Origin: Clostridia bacterium
GTDB taxonomy: Bacteria > Bacillota > Clostridia > Oscillospirales > Acutalibacteraceae
Length of the DNA stretch: 64,000 nt
Direction of reading: 5' to 3'
Assembly: GCA_017621885.1 (NCBI GenBank)
Contig: JAGASD010000040.1
Location: 62,001-126,000, forward strand
The notes under the pieces are model-generated. The model ran no database searches. It was not told where the DNA came from and saw nothing but the letters and a program-made list of their open reading frames with translations. Below are positions 45,437 through 53,437 of this stretch, piece by piece (within the stretch, counting starts at the first letter, position 1; each line of letters begins with the position of its first letter). Both the position numbers and the translations under genes were made by a program.

Positions 45437-45745
45437 TTATTTCGCGTTTCCTATTGATGCTGTATTAGAATTTCCTTCTTGCTGGATGTTACCTTCACTT
45501 CCAGCAAAAATTTTAGCATCATTATTATCTCCCTGCTGAACAATAGAACTATTACTTTTTTTCTTGTTTATTAATTCAACAATAACCGGAATCATTGAAA
45601 CAACAATTGTAGCTATCGCTTCAATAACTGCTATCGTAACTGTAGTTTCCAACTCAAAATGCAAGCACAAAATAACAGTTAACAATGTTATAACTATTCC
45701 TGTTAAGGCAATTATAATAGTAGATATGATTGTTTTCTTTTGCAT
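45437..45745 (-). CDS. Small double-transmembrane protein with two amyloid-like motifs, putative effector
   Basis: 102 residues from the ATG at 45745 (GGAGGAATAATT upstream; a longer frame from 45784 lacks a site). Two hydrophobic helices (about 6-29 and 35-58) form a membrane hairpin, followed by a KKK stop-transfer. The C-terminal tail has two motif copies: IVQQGDNNDAKI (68-79) and IQQEGNSNTASI (87-98). Both obey I-x-Q-x-G-x-x-N-x-A-x-I, close to curlin repeats (Q-x-G-x-x-N-x-A) and to the RHIM core (Q-x-G-x-x-N). Same operon as the STAND NTPase. A membrane-disrupting role is inferred. Confidence 0.7.
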   Translation of the reverse strand: MQKKTIISTIIIALTGIVITLLTVILCLHFELETTVTIAVIEAIATIVVSMIPVIVELINKKKSNSSIVQQGDNNDAKIFAGSEGNIQQEGNSNTASIGNAK

Positions 45746-45762
45746 AATTATTCCTCCAAAAT

Positions 45763-47160
45763 TCAAGATAAATGAACTTTCCAAGTGCCTTTTTTATCTG
45801 AACCTTCCCGTTCTATAACGCCAAGTTTTTTTAGTTCGGATATTATATTTGAAACGGTTGTTCTGCTACAACCCATCAAGTTGGAAATTTCTGTTGTTGT
45901 TATAGCCGGATTTTCCATAACTATTGCTATGAGTTGTTTCTGTTTTTCTGTAAAGTTTTCTGTAAAGTTTTCTGTAAAGACAGATTTATCTGTTTGCTTT
46001 TTTTGAACAGTAATTGCGTTTCCGTTCTCATCATACTGTATTTCATTTCCGTCCCAATCTATATTCGCTTTAATTTGGAGCATTATTCCCGTTGCATCAA
46101 TTTCATAGGTAGGTCTTTGAAGTCCTGCATTTTCGCAAGCAGTACAAATCTTATCAATTCCCCTACCCCAACTTTCAATATATCCCGCAACAAAGAAAGT
46201 ATTTGCTATAAGCGGATTGTACGGCTGTGACGGATGCTTTGAAAACAGTTTTTCAAGTGTCCACATTTCAGGGAGCTTTCCGTTATTATAAATATAAATC
46301 TTATCCTTATAAACACTTATCTGAATCGGTATTCCGCTTACATATTGCTTGTGAGCAACAGCATTAAATATAGCTTCACGAAGTGCGGCTTCCGGATACG
46401 GATAAGACTCCACTCGTTGAAATCCATCATAAGAAATCCACGCTTTCATATATTTATGCTGCAAAATTTCCATAGTTTTATCAACTTGCTCAATAAGCGA
46501 ACCGTGAATTTCATCCTGGAAACGAAGTTCAGAATCACTTTCAAAGAAACCTATTTTAATATATGCACCTGTAATATACTTTTCAGGATTTTCAGCAAAC
46601 AGCAAAATCGCCGCTTGAGTTAAATAATCATTTTGTATCAGCCTTAAATTTTGGAGAATGACTTTGTTTTCATCCTCTAAAATTGATGCATCAATTCTTT
46701 CCTTTTTAGCAGCTTTTTTCTTAAAAACCTTAAATGCTTTTTCACTCAAATCATCAATAGAAACATTAGGTATAAGAGAAGCATCCCAAGTAACACCGTT
46801 TTTTCTGTTAAAAAACTCCTGTAAGGCTATTCCGTTTAATTTCTGAATGGTACTTCCGCTTCTATAATAATACACACCCTTTAAGCTTACACCTTGCGGA
46901 TATTCAGGAACAATAATCTCAATATAATCGTCACCGTTATTTTCGTAATAATTAACATCTGCAATTATTCCCATAGAATCTTTAATTTTATTAGGCAAAT
47001 CTTCAAGGAGTTTTTTTGCATTATTTAAGCCAATGGGATTTCCGTTATCGTCCTTACCGATATATAGAGTTCCACCCTGTGCATTTGCAAAGCCGCAAAT
47101 CCATTGAAGATACTCATCTTTCCAAATTGCTTTCCATTCAACATTCTGTTTTTCAGGCAT
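45763..47160 (-). CDS. AlbA_2 (Schlafen-like) ATP-binding protein with C-terminal winged helix
   Basis: 465 residues. N-terminal AlbA_2/Schlafen domain: PEKQNVEWKAIWKDEYLQWICGFANAQGGTLYIGKDDNGNPIG. The middle AALREAIFNAVAHKQYV and WGRGIDKICTACENAG match the HATPase_c_4 region of the RecG-like transcriptional regulators (COG2865). The C-terminal TTEISNLMGCSRTTVSNIISELKKLGVIER is a winged helix-turn-helix. Between them lies a 12-bp tandem repeat giving FTENFTENFTEKQ. The ATG at 47160 is set by GAGAGG 8 bp away. Probably a regulator or RNA-targeting stress protein; related genes are frequent in defence islands. Confidence 0.85.
   Translation of the reverse strand: MPEKQNVEWKAIWKDEYLQWICGFANAQGGTLYIGKDDNGNPIGLNNAKKLLEDLPNKIKDSMGIIADVNYYENNGDDYIEIIVPEYPQGVSLKGVYYYRSGSTIQKLNGIALQEFFNRKNGVTWDASLIPNVSIDDLSEKAFKVFKKKAAKKERIDASILEDENKVILQNLRLIQNDYLTQAAILLFAENPEKYITGAYIKIGFFESDSELRFQDEIHGSLIEQVDKTMEILQHKYMKAWISYDGFQRVESYPYPEAALREAIFNAVAHKQYVSGIPIQISVYKDKIYIYNNGKLPEMWTLEKLFSKHPSQPYNPLIANTFFVAGYIESWGRGIDKICTACENAGLQRPTYEIDATGIMLQIKANIDWDGNEIQYDENGNAITVQKKQTDKSVFTENFTENFTEKQKQLIAIVMENPAITTTEISNLMGCSRTTVSNIISELKKLGVIEREGSDKKGTWKVHLS
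45944..45979 (-). repeat. In-frame 12-bp tandem repeat
   Basis: TTTTCTGTAAAG occurs three times in a row (plus-strand reading), encoding the repeated ENFT linker of the AlbA_2 protein. Copy number could vary without breaking the frame. Confidence 0.85.
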
Positions 47161-47186
47161 TTTCTTCACCTCTCGTTTCAGTATAA

Positions 47187-47774
47187 TTAACCTTCAAATC
47201 CCGTCTGTACGGACTCAATATCTGTTTTTAATGTACTGTTCATTTCATCAATATCAAAATCACGGTAATCCCAGAGCTCATATTCACCAGTAGGTGATAA
47301 ATACATCTGCTCAGATTTATTCTTTTCGTCAATCTGCTTAATTACTTCACCAAAGTCATCAGAGAACATATTATCAAGAATACCTTTACCTTGTCCAGCA
47401 ACAATTCTAGGATATTTCAGACTCGTTCCCTTTTCCATATCTGAGATTTCTTTCAATGTTATGACAAATTCCTGCTCACAACCGTAATCATAAACCATTT
47501 TCATAACAGAACCTATTTCAAGTCCCATTTTATTAAGGCTTATTGTTGTGGGGTCAATGTTATTATCTTTTTCACATTCACCACATAAATCTATTTCATA
47601 GTGATTGCCGTTGTATTCAATGAAGAATAAATGATTGGCAAGAGTATCAAAGGAAACCAAAACAAGGTAAGCAAGTTTTGATAACAAATAATTACCTGAA
47701 ACTTCTACTTCACGCCATATTTTTTCTTCATAGCCTTTATAACCGATTAAAAATTTATATACATTTGCTTTCAT
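47187..47774 (-). CDS. Plasmid pRiA4b ORF-3 family-like protein
   Basis: 195 residues from the ATG at 47774. The order KANVYKFLIGYKGYEEKIWREVEVSGNYLLSKLAYLVLVSFD, HLFFIEYNGNHYEI, MKMVYDYGCEQEFVITLKEI and YPRIVAGQGKGILDNM matches PF07929 (IWRRI-type start, Y-x-Y-D-G-x-x-W/F, late P-x-x-x-x-G-x-G). The usual CPPED motif after it is missing, so it is a divergent member. The family is common on mobile elements and its role is unknown. It lies just after the XRE gene. Confidence 0.7.
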   Translation of the reverse strand: MKANVYKFLIGYKGYEEKIWREVEVSGNYLLSKLAYLVLVSFDTLANHLFFIEYNGNHYEIDLCGECEKDNNIDPTTISLNKMGLEIGSVMKMVYDYGCEQEFVITLKEISDMEKGTSLKYPRIVAGQGKGILDNMFSDDFGEVIKQIDEKNKSEQMYLSPTGEYELWDYRDFDIDEMNSTLKTDIESVQTGFEG

Positions 47775-47778
47775 AATA

Positions 47779-48507
47779 TTACACCATTTCTCCCTTTGCA
47801 GGTATGTATTCATAGTCACCTTTCAGTAAAAACTCATATTGTTCCCGAGCTTTTGCAAATTCTTTTCCGGTTGTCGGATGTGGACACTCCTGAACAGCAA
47901 AAAGCTTTTGGTTTTCATCAAATGACTGTTCAAATCCGAATGCGCAATAATGTTCAAACTCTTTCTTTTCGGTATTCCACAGTGATTGAGCCGCCCAACA
48001 TCCGTTACCACGTTTACCGCAACTATAACAATATATTATTTTCTTAGTCTTAACAGGCATCAAATCACCAAATGCTTTTCCCAAAGACTGATTATATTCT
48101 TCTCCAAGCCTTAACAACTTTGCGTGAGATGCTGCAGATATATTATTGCCATTTACAAATGACTTAACTGTATTTAACGATAAACTTGTTGTCTTTGCTA
48201 TGTCACTGAGAGATAAATTGTTTTTACTCATATACTCATTCAGAACAGCTCTTGCTATCGAATTCAACTCGTCCGTTTTATTGTTAATACTCTTAACATC
48301 GGTCTGTTTTGGAATACAGGTAACAATATCACCGATGTCACATTTCAACTCTTCACAAATTCGCACTATTACATCAAAAGTTACAGGTTGATTGTTGCGC
48401 ATCTTTGCGAATGTTGAACTTGATGCTCCAATTTGCTGCATCAATTCTTTTTGAGTAATATTTAGTTCAGCTAATTTATCAAAAAGCTTATAAAAATATA
48501 CAGCCAT
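47779..48507 (-). CDS. Double-HTH XRE-family regulator with zinc-binding-like C-terminus
   Basis: 242 residues. Two helix-turn-helix regions: residues about 10-60 (FDKLAELNITQKELMQQIGASSSTFAKMRNNQPVTFDVIVRICEELKCDIGD, the Cro/YozG-like type) and about 85-125 (LSLSDIAKTTSLSLNTVKSFVNGNNIS). The tail has IIYCYSCGKRGNGCWAAQS, EHYCAFG and QECPHP, five cysteines that could bind zinc. It probably controls the genes downstream. AGGAGG upstream of the ATG. Confidence 0.8.
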   Translation of the reverse strand: MAVYFYKLFDKLAELNITQKELMQQIGASSSTFAKMRNNQPVTFDVIVRICEELKCDIGDIVTCIPKQTDVKSINNKTDELNSIARAVLNEYMSKNNLSLSDIAKTTSLSLNTVKSFVNGNNISAASHAKLLRLGEEYNQSLGKAFGDLMPVKTKKIIYCYSCGKRGNGCWAAQSLWNTEKKEFEHYCAFGFEQSFDENQKLFAVQECPHPTTGKEFAKAREQYEFLLKGDYEYIPAKGEMV

Positions 48508-48609
48508 TTCGGACCTCCTACAAAATTATACGATTATTATATCATTGCAGAAGACTCATTGTCAATATCTTTTCTATGTTCGAAATTATTGATTATCTGA
48601 ATTCATAAA

Positions 48610-48651
48610 AAAGGACTTTAGATTTTAAATAATACAATCTAAAGTCCCCTT
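48610..48651 (-). terminator. Terminator of the recombinase operon
   Basis: GGACTTTAGATT pairs with AATCTAAAGTCC around a loop of about 12 bases; minus-strand continuation is TTTTTTATG. It lies 8-10 bp past the stop of the last recombinase gene. Confidence 0.85.
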
Positions 48652-48653
48652 TC

Positions 48654-50276
48654 TCATATTATGTTTTCTTCAGCCTGAAAGCCACCCTTTAATACAACTA
48701 TTATTTTATTTTCTTTCAAAACCCTTATGCACTCAATCAATCGCCTGACAATCACATCATCATATTCATTGAACGATACATCCGTATTGGTAAACATTTT
48801 TTCAAGTCTCTCAAATTCACTGTCATTTGTCTCGTTTGATTCCGCACTGATTTTTGCAACTTGAAGTTTTTCTCGTAAGATTTTCACTTGTTCAAAATTA
48901 TTCTTTATTTCATTAAGAAACCTGTCAGTATCACCACTTGTTGAACCCATAAGTTCCATAAGGTGTTCTGATTCTTCCTCTAATTTAAGTATTTGGTTTT
49001 CAAGAGAATATGCGTCGCAGGAATCATCACTTCCGGTAATTGCATATTTCAAATTGCTTCGCAGAAGATTTACGGTTTCCTCTTTATTTTCAAACATCTT
49101 ATTAAGTGCTCTGCAAATTGCTGAATGTAATTTTGTTTCTTCAATGCCAATGGAAGAACAACTTTTGCTACCATTTTCAGAACGATTTATACATCTCCAA
49201 TAATATTGATGTTCACCGTTTTTCTTTGTCTTACCGTTTCTTTTGTAATTACTACCGCATTCACCGCACACAAGAAGCTCAGATAACGCAAATTTACCGC
49301 TATATTTGCCCTGTTCCGTTTTCGCAAGAGAAGATTTCTTATGCTTACTTCCCCGTCTTGCAATCTCCATTTGAACTCTGTTAAATTTATCTCTGTCAAT
49401 TATAGCCGGATGATTGTTACTTACAAGATACTTTGGCAACTCTCCCCTGTTAACTTTGGTCTTTTTGCTTATAGGGTCAGAACAATATGTTTTTTGCAAC
49501 AATAAGTCCCCTGCATACTTTTCATTTTTAAGTATTGTATCAATTACCTTTTTATTCCAAGCCTTTCCGCCTTTATATGTCACGAAACCGTTATCCTGCA
49601 GATACCTTTGAATCTGCTCCAAACTGTTTCCGTCAAGAAATCTATCAAATATAATTCGTACAACCTCTGCCTGTTCGGGTATTATCTCCGGGACACCGTT
49701 AGCACCTCTCATATATCCAAAACAACTGAAATTGGAACAAAACTTACCGTTTTTCATACTCTGATGAATACCCCATTTTACATTGGCACTTATGTTTTCA
49801 CTTTCAGCCTGTGCAATAACGCTGAATAAACCGATAAGCATTTCGTTTTCAGCTTTAAGAGAATCAATAGCCTGTTCCTCAAAATACACACCTATGTTCA
49901 TTGCTCGGAGCTTTCTTACCCAACTGAGGCTATCAACAGTATTTCTTGCAAAACGAGAAATTGATTTGGTTAAAATCATATCAATTTTGCCTTTTTCACA
50001 ATCTCTCATCAAACGCAAGAAATCTTTTCGCTTTGAAGTAACAGTACCTGTAATGCCTTCATCCGCATAAACACCTGCAAATGTCCAACTCGGATTTTTT
50101 GCAATCGCTTCTGTATAATAAGCTATCTGTGATTCATAACTGTTTAACTGTTCCTCTTCATCGGTGGATACACGACAATATGCCGCAACACGAAGTTTGG
50201 TAGCTGCAGAGTTATTTTTAATTAACAATGGATTCGCTTCAATTTTCGTTACTCTTTTTTCTAAATTGACTTGCAT
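48654..50276 (-). CDS. Large serine recombinase (third of three)
   Basis: 540 residues. The catalytic domain starts AAYCRVSTDEEEQLNSYESQ, with the nucleophile Ser in YCRVS, then YADEGITGT and ILTKSISRFARNTVDSL. Next come the recombinase domain (IPEQAEVVRIIFDRFLDGNSLEQI), the zinc-ribbon (CGECGSNYKRNGKTKKNGEHQYYWRC) and a coiled-coil. Start at 50276 is preferred to 50306 because GGAG sits 9 bp upstream; it lies inside the end of the preceding gene, so the two are translationally coupled. Catalyses site-specific integration or excision of the element. Confidence 0.93.
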   Translation of the reverse strand: MQVNLEKRVTKIEANPLLIKNNSAATKLRVAAYCRVSTDEEEQLNSYESQIAYYTEAIAKNPSWTFAGVYADEGITGTVTSKRKDFLRLMRDCEKGKIDMILTKSISRFARNTVDSLSWVRKLRAMNIGVYFEEQAIDSLKAENEMLIGLFSVIAQAESENISANVKWGIHQSMKNGKFCSNFSCFGYMRGANGVPEIIPEQAEVVRIIFDRFLDGNSLEQIQRYLQDNGFVTYKGGKAWNKKVIDTILKNEKYAGDLLLQKTYCSDPISKKTKVNRGELPKYLVSNNHPAIIDRDKFNRVQMEIARRGSKHKKSSLAKTEQGKYSGKFALSELLVCGECGSNYKRNGKTKKNGEHQYYWRCINRSENGSKSCSSIGIEETKLHSAICRALNKMFENKEETVNLLRSNLKYAITGSDDSCDAYSLENQILKLEEESEHLMELMGSTSGDTDRFLNEIKNNFEQVKILREKLQVAKISAESNETNDSEFERLEKMFTNTDVSFNEYDDVIVRRLIECIRVLKENKIIVVLKGGFQAEENII

Positions 50277-51120
50277 TTTCTGCTTCTCCATTCGTAATTT
50301 TTGCATTATTTATAAAAACAGTAATAATTCTACCGGCAGGCTGAATTATAATCTGCTTTATGTACTCTTTCATTATCTTATAATCAATTTTATCAACCGA
50401 AGAAATTTCATCCTTTAATTCTTCTGTTAATTCCCCATTATCATAATCACAACAATCAAACCGTACTTTTGCTCCTTGCAAAATACACTTTGCAACAACA
50501 GAAAAATCGAGCTTAGGTTGCTCTAACAACCTTATCAATTCATTTTCTTCTTTTGTGACATCTATTGTCGGCATATATTGAGAATCAGCAACAACATTGA
50601 GCAAATCAGGATTTTCTATTACCCGATTAAGATTGCTTCTAACTGCATCTTCAAGAATTGCATCATCAATATAAACCGAACATTTACATCCTTTTGAGCA
50701 CATCCACTTTTCTCGTGCACCCCAAGTATTTACCCTTTTAAATCTGCTACCGCATTTGCCGCATACTGCTATTTCTCTGACCAATTCAACTTCCGGTGTA
50801 TGCGTTTCTTGTTTACACGATTTTTTCTCTTTCATAGCTTTGGCTTGATTAAACATAGATGATGAAATAATCATAGGATAAATTTCATTACCCATATATT
50901 TTTCGTTCTCAATCATTCGGTTAATGGTATTCTTATTCCATTTCACTTCATCTTGAAAATAAGCAACTTTTTCCTCGGTAAGCATAGTAGCAATACTATT
51001 TAGTGTTTTACCTTCAACATATAAAGAAAAAACTTTTTTTACTACTTCTGATTCTTCAATGTGAATAACTGTTTTTCCGTTTTTCACTTGATAACCGTAA
51101 AGTGTTGTTCGTATTGCCAT
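50239..51120 (-). CDS. Recombinase-domain protein lacking the catalytic domain (second of three)
   Basis: 293 residues. It begins directly in the recombinase (DNA-binding) domain (GYQVKNGKTVIHIEESEVVKKVFSLYVEGKTLNSI), followed by a zinc-ribbon (CGKCGSRFKRVNTWGAREKWMC). The N-terminal resolvase domain with the catalytic serine is absent, though the ORF has its own GAGGTG site and starts right after the stop of the first recombinase (TAGATG), so it is not a random fragment. A directionality or DNA-binding partner of the two full-length recombinases is inferred. Confidence 0.85.
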   Translation of the reverse strand: MAIRTTLYGYQVKNGKTVIHIEESEVVKKVFSLYVEGKTLNSIATMLTEEKVAYFQDEVKWNKNTINRMIENEKYMGNEIYPMIISSSMFNQAKAMKEKKSCKQETHTPEVELVREIAVCGKCGSRFKRVNTWGAREKWMCSKGCKCSVYIDDAILEDAVRSNLNRVIENPDLLNVVADSQYMPTIDVTKEENELIRLLEQPKLDFSVVAKCILQGAKVRFDCCDYDNGELTEELKDEISSVDKIDYKIMKEYIKQIIIQPAGRIITVFINNAKITNGEAENASQFRKKSNEN

Positions 51121-52677
51121 CTATATCACCTCTGCCATTTTAACTTCAAGATGCAAACCACCTTTTAGTATAAACATTACTGTTTTCTCACTGCCAACAA
51201 TGACTTTATCAACTATTGCTGAAAACAGCGGATTATCAAAACGCAATATCACTTTCGGATATTCGTCTAATATTTCTTTCAAAACCTTTAAACCTTCAAT
51301 AAGTCTTTCTTCCTCATCGGCATTTAAAAGTTTCACTCTTTTTCCTCTTAATTCAGTTATTTTATATTTTAACTCTGATGTTCGTTCAAGATAAGAAACA
51401 TCATCAATAATACCCTTAGTGTGAAGTTCCGTATAAGTATTATTTTTCTTACAAAGACTTGCAATTTCAGCATCTATCTGTGAAATCTCATTATTTTGTC
51501 CCGAAGCTTTTTCACGAAGATTTAATAACTGACTTAATGTTTTATCAAGCACCTCTTTCTCAAATCTTCGCAACTTGTTATACATTACTACAAATGCTTT
51601 TTTCAAATCTTCTTCACTGATGTTTTTACCGCCACAGGAATGTCCTGCCATCTTTTTGCGTGAACAAACCCAATATACAACATCATTCTGATTTTTCTTT
51701 TTATACGACCAACCGCACTCTTTACATTCAATCAACCCTGTAAAGAAATGCTTCTGCGGAGTTTTTCTTTCCGTTGTAACCTGTTTCATTCTTATTTGAA
51801 CAAGTTCAAAATCTTCCCTAGTCACAATCCCTTCATGAGAATTTGCAACATAGTACCTATCAAGTTCACCTTTGTTCGGTACATTTCTTAATGGTAACAT
51901 TTGTGGAGTATATGTCTTTTGTAAAAGGCTATCGCCGATATATTTTTCATTAGTTAAAATATATCTTATTCCCGGTATTGACCACTTGCCCGATGCATTT
52001 GGAATCCTTTCATCGTTTAATATTGCAACAATTTTGCCAATACCATTACCCGAAAGATAAAGTTTGAAAATCCGCTTTATTATTTCTGCTTCTTCAGGAA
52101 TAACCGAAAGATGGCACTCTTTATCAAGTTTATACCCATAAGGAGCATTGCAAGTAATGAACTCACCATTCTCCATTTTCATACGGATAGCCGTTGCTAC
52201 CCTTTTGGAGCCAGCCAATGCTTCACTCTGAGCAAAAGCGCTTTTCACATAAAGAATAAGTTCTGAATTCATTGTCTTGGTATCAATATTGTCATTTTCA
52301 AATAACACCGTAACACCAAAAGAATTAAGTGTTCTTATAGACTCAAGACATTCAAGTGAATTTCTTGCGAATCTTGAAACACTCTTTACAAATATGCGGT
52401 CTAATTTTCCGTTAGATGCATCTTTCATCATTCTTTTGAACTCGTCACGCTTATTTACGCAAGTTCCGGTTATTCCCTCATCAGCATATATATCAACAAA
52501 CTCCATTTCAGCGTTGGACATAATATATTCGGTATAATATCTCAACTGTGCCGAAAAAGAATTTGATTGGTCATCAGAATCGGTACTGACACGGCAATAA
52601 GCAGCCACCTTTTGTTTTTTCTCTTGATTTATTTGTGCTATTGTTGGTTTAATAACCTTTACTACTCTCTCTGCCAT
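51121..52677 (-). CDS. Large serine recombinase (first of three)
   Basis: 518 residues. VAAYCRVSTDSDDQSNSFSAQ contains the nucleophile, followed by YADEGITGTCVNKRDEF and IFVKSVSRFARNSLECL, then the recombinase domain with IPEEAEIIKRIFKLYLSGNGIGKI, the zinc-ribbon CKECGWSYKKKNQNDVVYWVC and a helical coiled-coil. ATG at 52677 with GAGGTGATG. First in the recombinase operon; see the neighbouring entries for the partner genes. Confidence 0.94.
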   Translation of the reverse strand: MAERVVKVIKPTIAQINQEKKQKVAAYCRVSTDSDDQSNSFSAQLRYYTEYIMSNAEMEFVDIYADEGITGTCVNKRDEFKRMMKDASNGKLDRIFVKSVSRFARNSLECLESIRTLNSFGVTVLFENDNIDTKTMNSELILYVKSAFAQSEALAGSKRVATAIRMKMENGEFITCNAPYGYKLDKECHLSVIPEEAEIIKRIFKLYLSGNGIGKIVAILNDERIPNASGKWSIPGIRYILTNEKYIGDSLLQKTYTPQMLPLRNVPNKGELDRYYVANSHEGIVTREDFELVQIRMKQVTTERKTPQKHFFTGLIECKECGWSYKKKNQNDVVYWVCSRKKMAGHSCGGKNISEEDLKKAFVVMYNKLRRFEKEVLDKTLSQLLNLREKASGQNNEISQIDAEIASLCKKNNTYTELHTKGIIDDVSYLERTSELKYKITELRGKRVKLLNADEEERLIEGLKVLKEILDEYPKVILRFDNPLFSAIVDKVIVGSEKTVMFILKGGLHLEVKMAEVI

Positions 52678-52742
52678 ATCATCACCTCCTCGATTTACAT
52701 CCACATTATATCTGTATATTTCTAAAAAATCCCATGTGCGAT

Positions 52743-52898
52743 TTAGCTTATGGGAAGATAATCACACACTAAAGTTTCAGCATTTCTCTTGTTTATTTTC
52801 TCAACGATTGAAATATCAATTTTCCCTTCGTTAAAGATTTTCTTGAGCACTCCCCAAGCAGCGAGATATATCATTTGTTTTTTTATTGCATCTTCCAT
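52743..52898 (-). CDS. Small conserved-looking protein of the element
   Basis: 51 residues: MEDAIKKQMIYLAAWGVLKK, then IFNEGKIDISIVEKINKRNAE and a short tail. The GKIDISIVEKINKR part resembles a SHOCT-like module. It lies between the small hydrophobic peptide and the first recombinase, in the same direction, and is probably translated from AAGGAAAGAG upstream. Role unknown. Confidence 0.6.
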   Translation of the reverse strand: MEDAIKKQMIYLAAWGVLKKIFNEGKIDISIVEKINKRNAETLVCDYLPIS

Positions 52899-52916
52899 AC
52901 ACAAACTCTTTCCTTT

Positions 52917-53021
52917 TTAATTTCCGGTCAGTTGAATTATCAAATACCAAATTGGTAAAACCACATTAAATGCGAAACCCTGACCCAATGTGTAAATAAT
53001 TGCGTTCAATATCATTTCCAT
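52917..53021 (-). CDS. 34-residue hydrophobic peptide
   Basis: Single membrane helix (MEMILNAIIYTLGQGFAFNV, then VLPIWYLIIQLTGN) with a perfect AGGAGG 9 bp before the ATG. It follows the mazF-like stop by 16 bp. The strong site argues that it is expressed. It could be a membrane leader, an accessory or a small toxin. Confidence 0.6.
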   Translation of the reverse strand: MEMILNAIIYTLGQGFAFNVVLPIWYLIIQLTGN

Positions 53022-53037
53022 ATGTTGTTACCTCCTG

Positions 53038-53385
53038 TTAATCCAAAGCCAAACTTATTTTTATGGCTTTATCAACTTGTTCCATAATCTCTATAGGTAT
53101 TTCTCCTACGAATTCTAATATCTGCTGTTTATCTACTGTTGTAATTTGTTCGAGCTGGATGATAGATTCTTTTGCTAACCCGTCAACATTAACAACAATA
53201 TGTGTCGGCATTTCTCTTTTCTTTTTTGATTTACTTGTAATTGTAGCAACGATAAGTGTAGTGCTATGCTTATTTCCGATATTGTTTTGAATAACCACAA
53301 CAGGTCTTAATCCTGATTGAACCGAACCTATAGTTTCATCAAAATCGACAAAATAAATATCGCCTCTTTTTATGTTATGTTTCAT
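53038..53385 (-). CDS. PemK/MazF-family endoribonuclease toxin
   Basis: 115 residues. IKRGDIYFVDFDETIGSVQSGLRPVVVIQNN is the conserved RGDIYxVDx...G-S-x-Q-x-G-x-RPVVVxQN start; TLIVATITSKSKKKREMPTHIVV is the second strand block and QLEQITTVDKQQI the third. Catalytic Arg and Thr positions are present, so it should cleave RNA. No antitoxin-like ORF precedes it; instead a perfect 12-bp hairpin sits 25 bp upstream. MazF-like genes without a partner are common in Clostridia elements. AGGAGG precedes the ATG. Confidence 0.88.
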   Translation of the reverse strand: MKHNIKRGDIYFVDFDETIGSVQSGLRPVVVIQNNIGNKHSTTLIVATITSKSKKKREMPTHIVVNVDGLAKESIIQLEQITTVDKQQILEFVGEIPIEIMEQVDKAIKISLALD

Positions 53386-53409
53386 TGCTTTTTACCTCCT
53401 GTATGTATA

Positions 53410-53437
53410 GAAAACTTGTAATTGCTTACAAGTTTTC
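53410..53437 (-). promoter_or_regulatory. Perfect 12-bp hairpin before the mazF-like gene
   Basis: GAAAACTTGTAA-TTGC-TTACAAGTTTTC, about 25 bp upstream of the start codon. It may be an operator palindrome or an RNA attenuator for the toxin. Confidence 0.6.
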
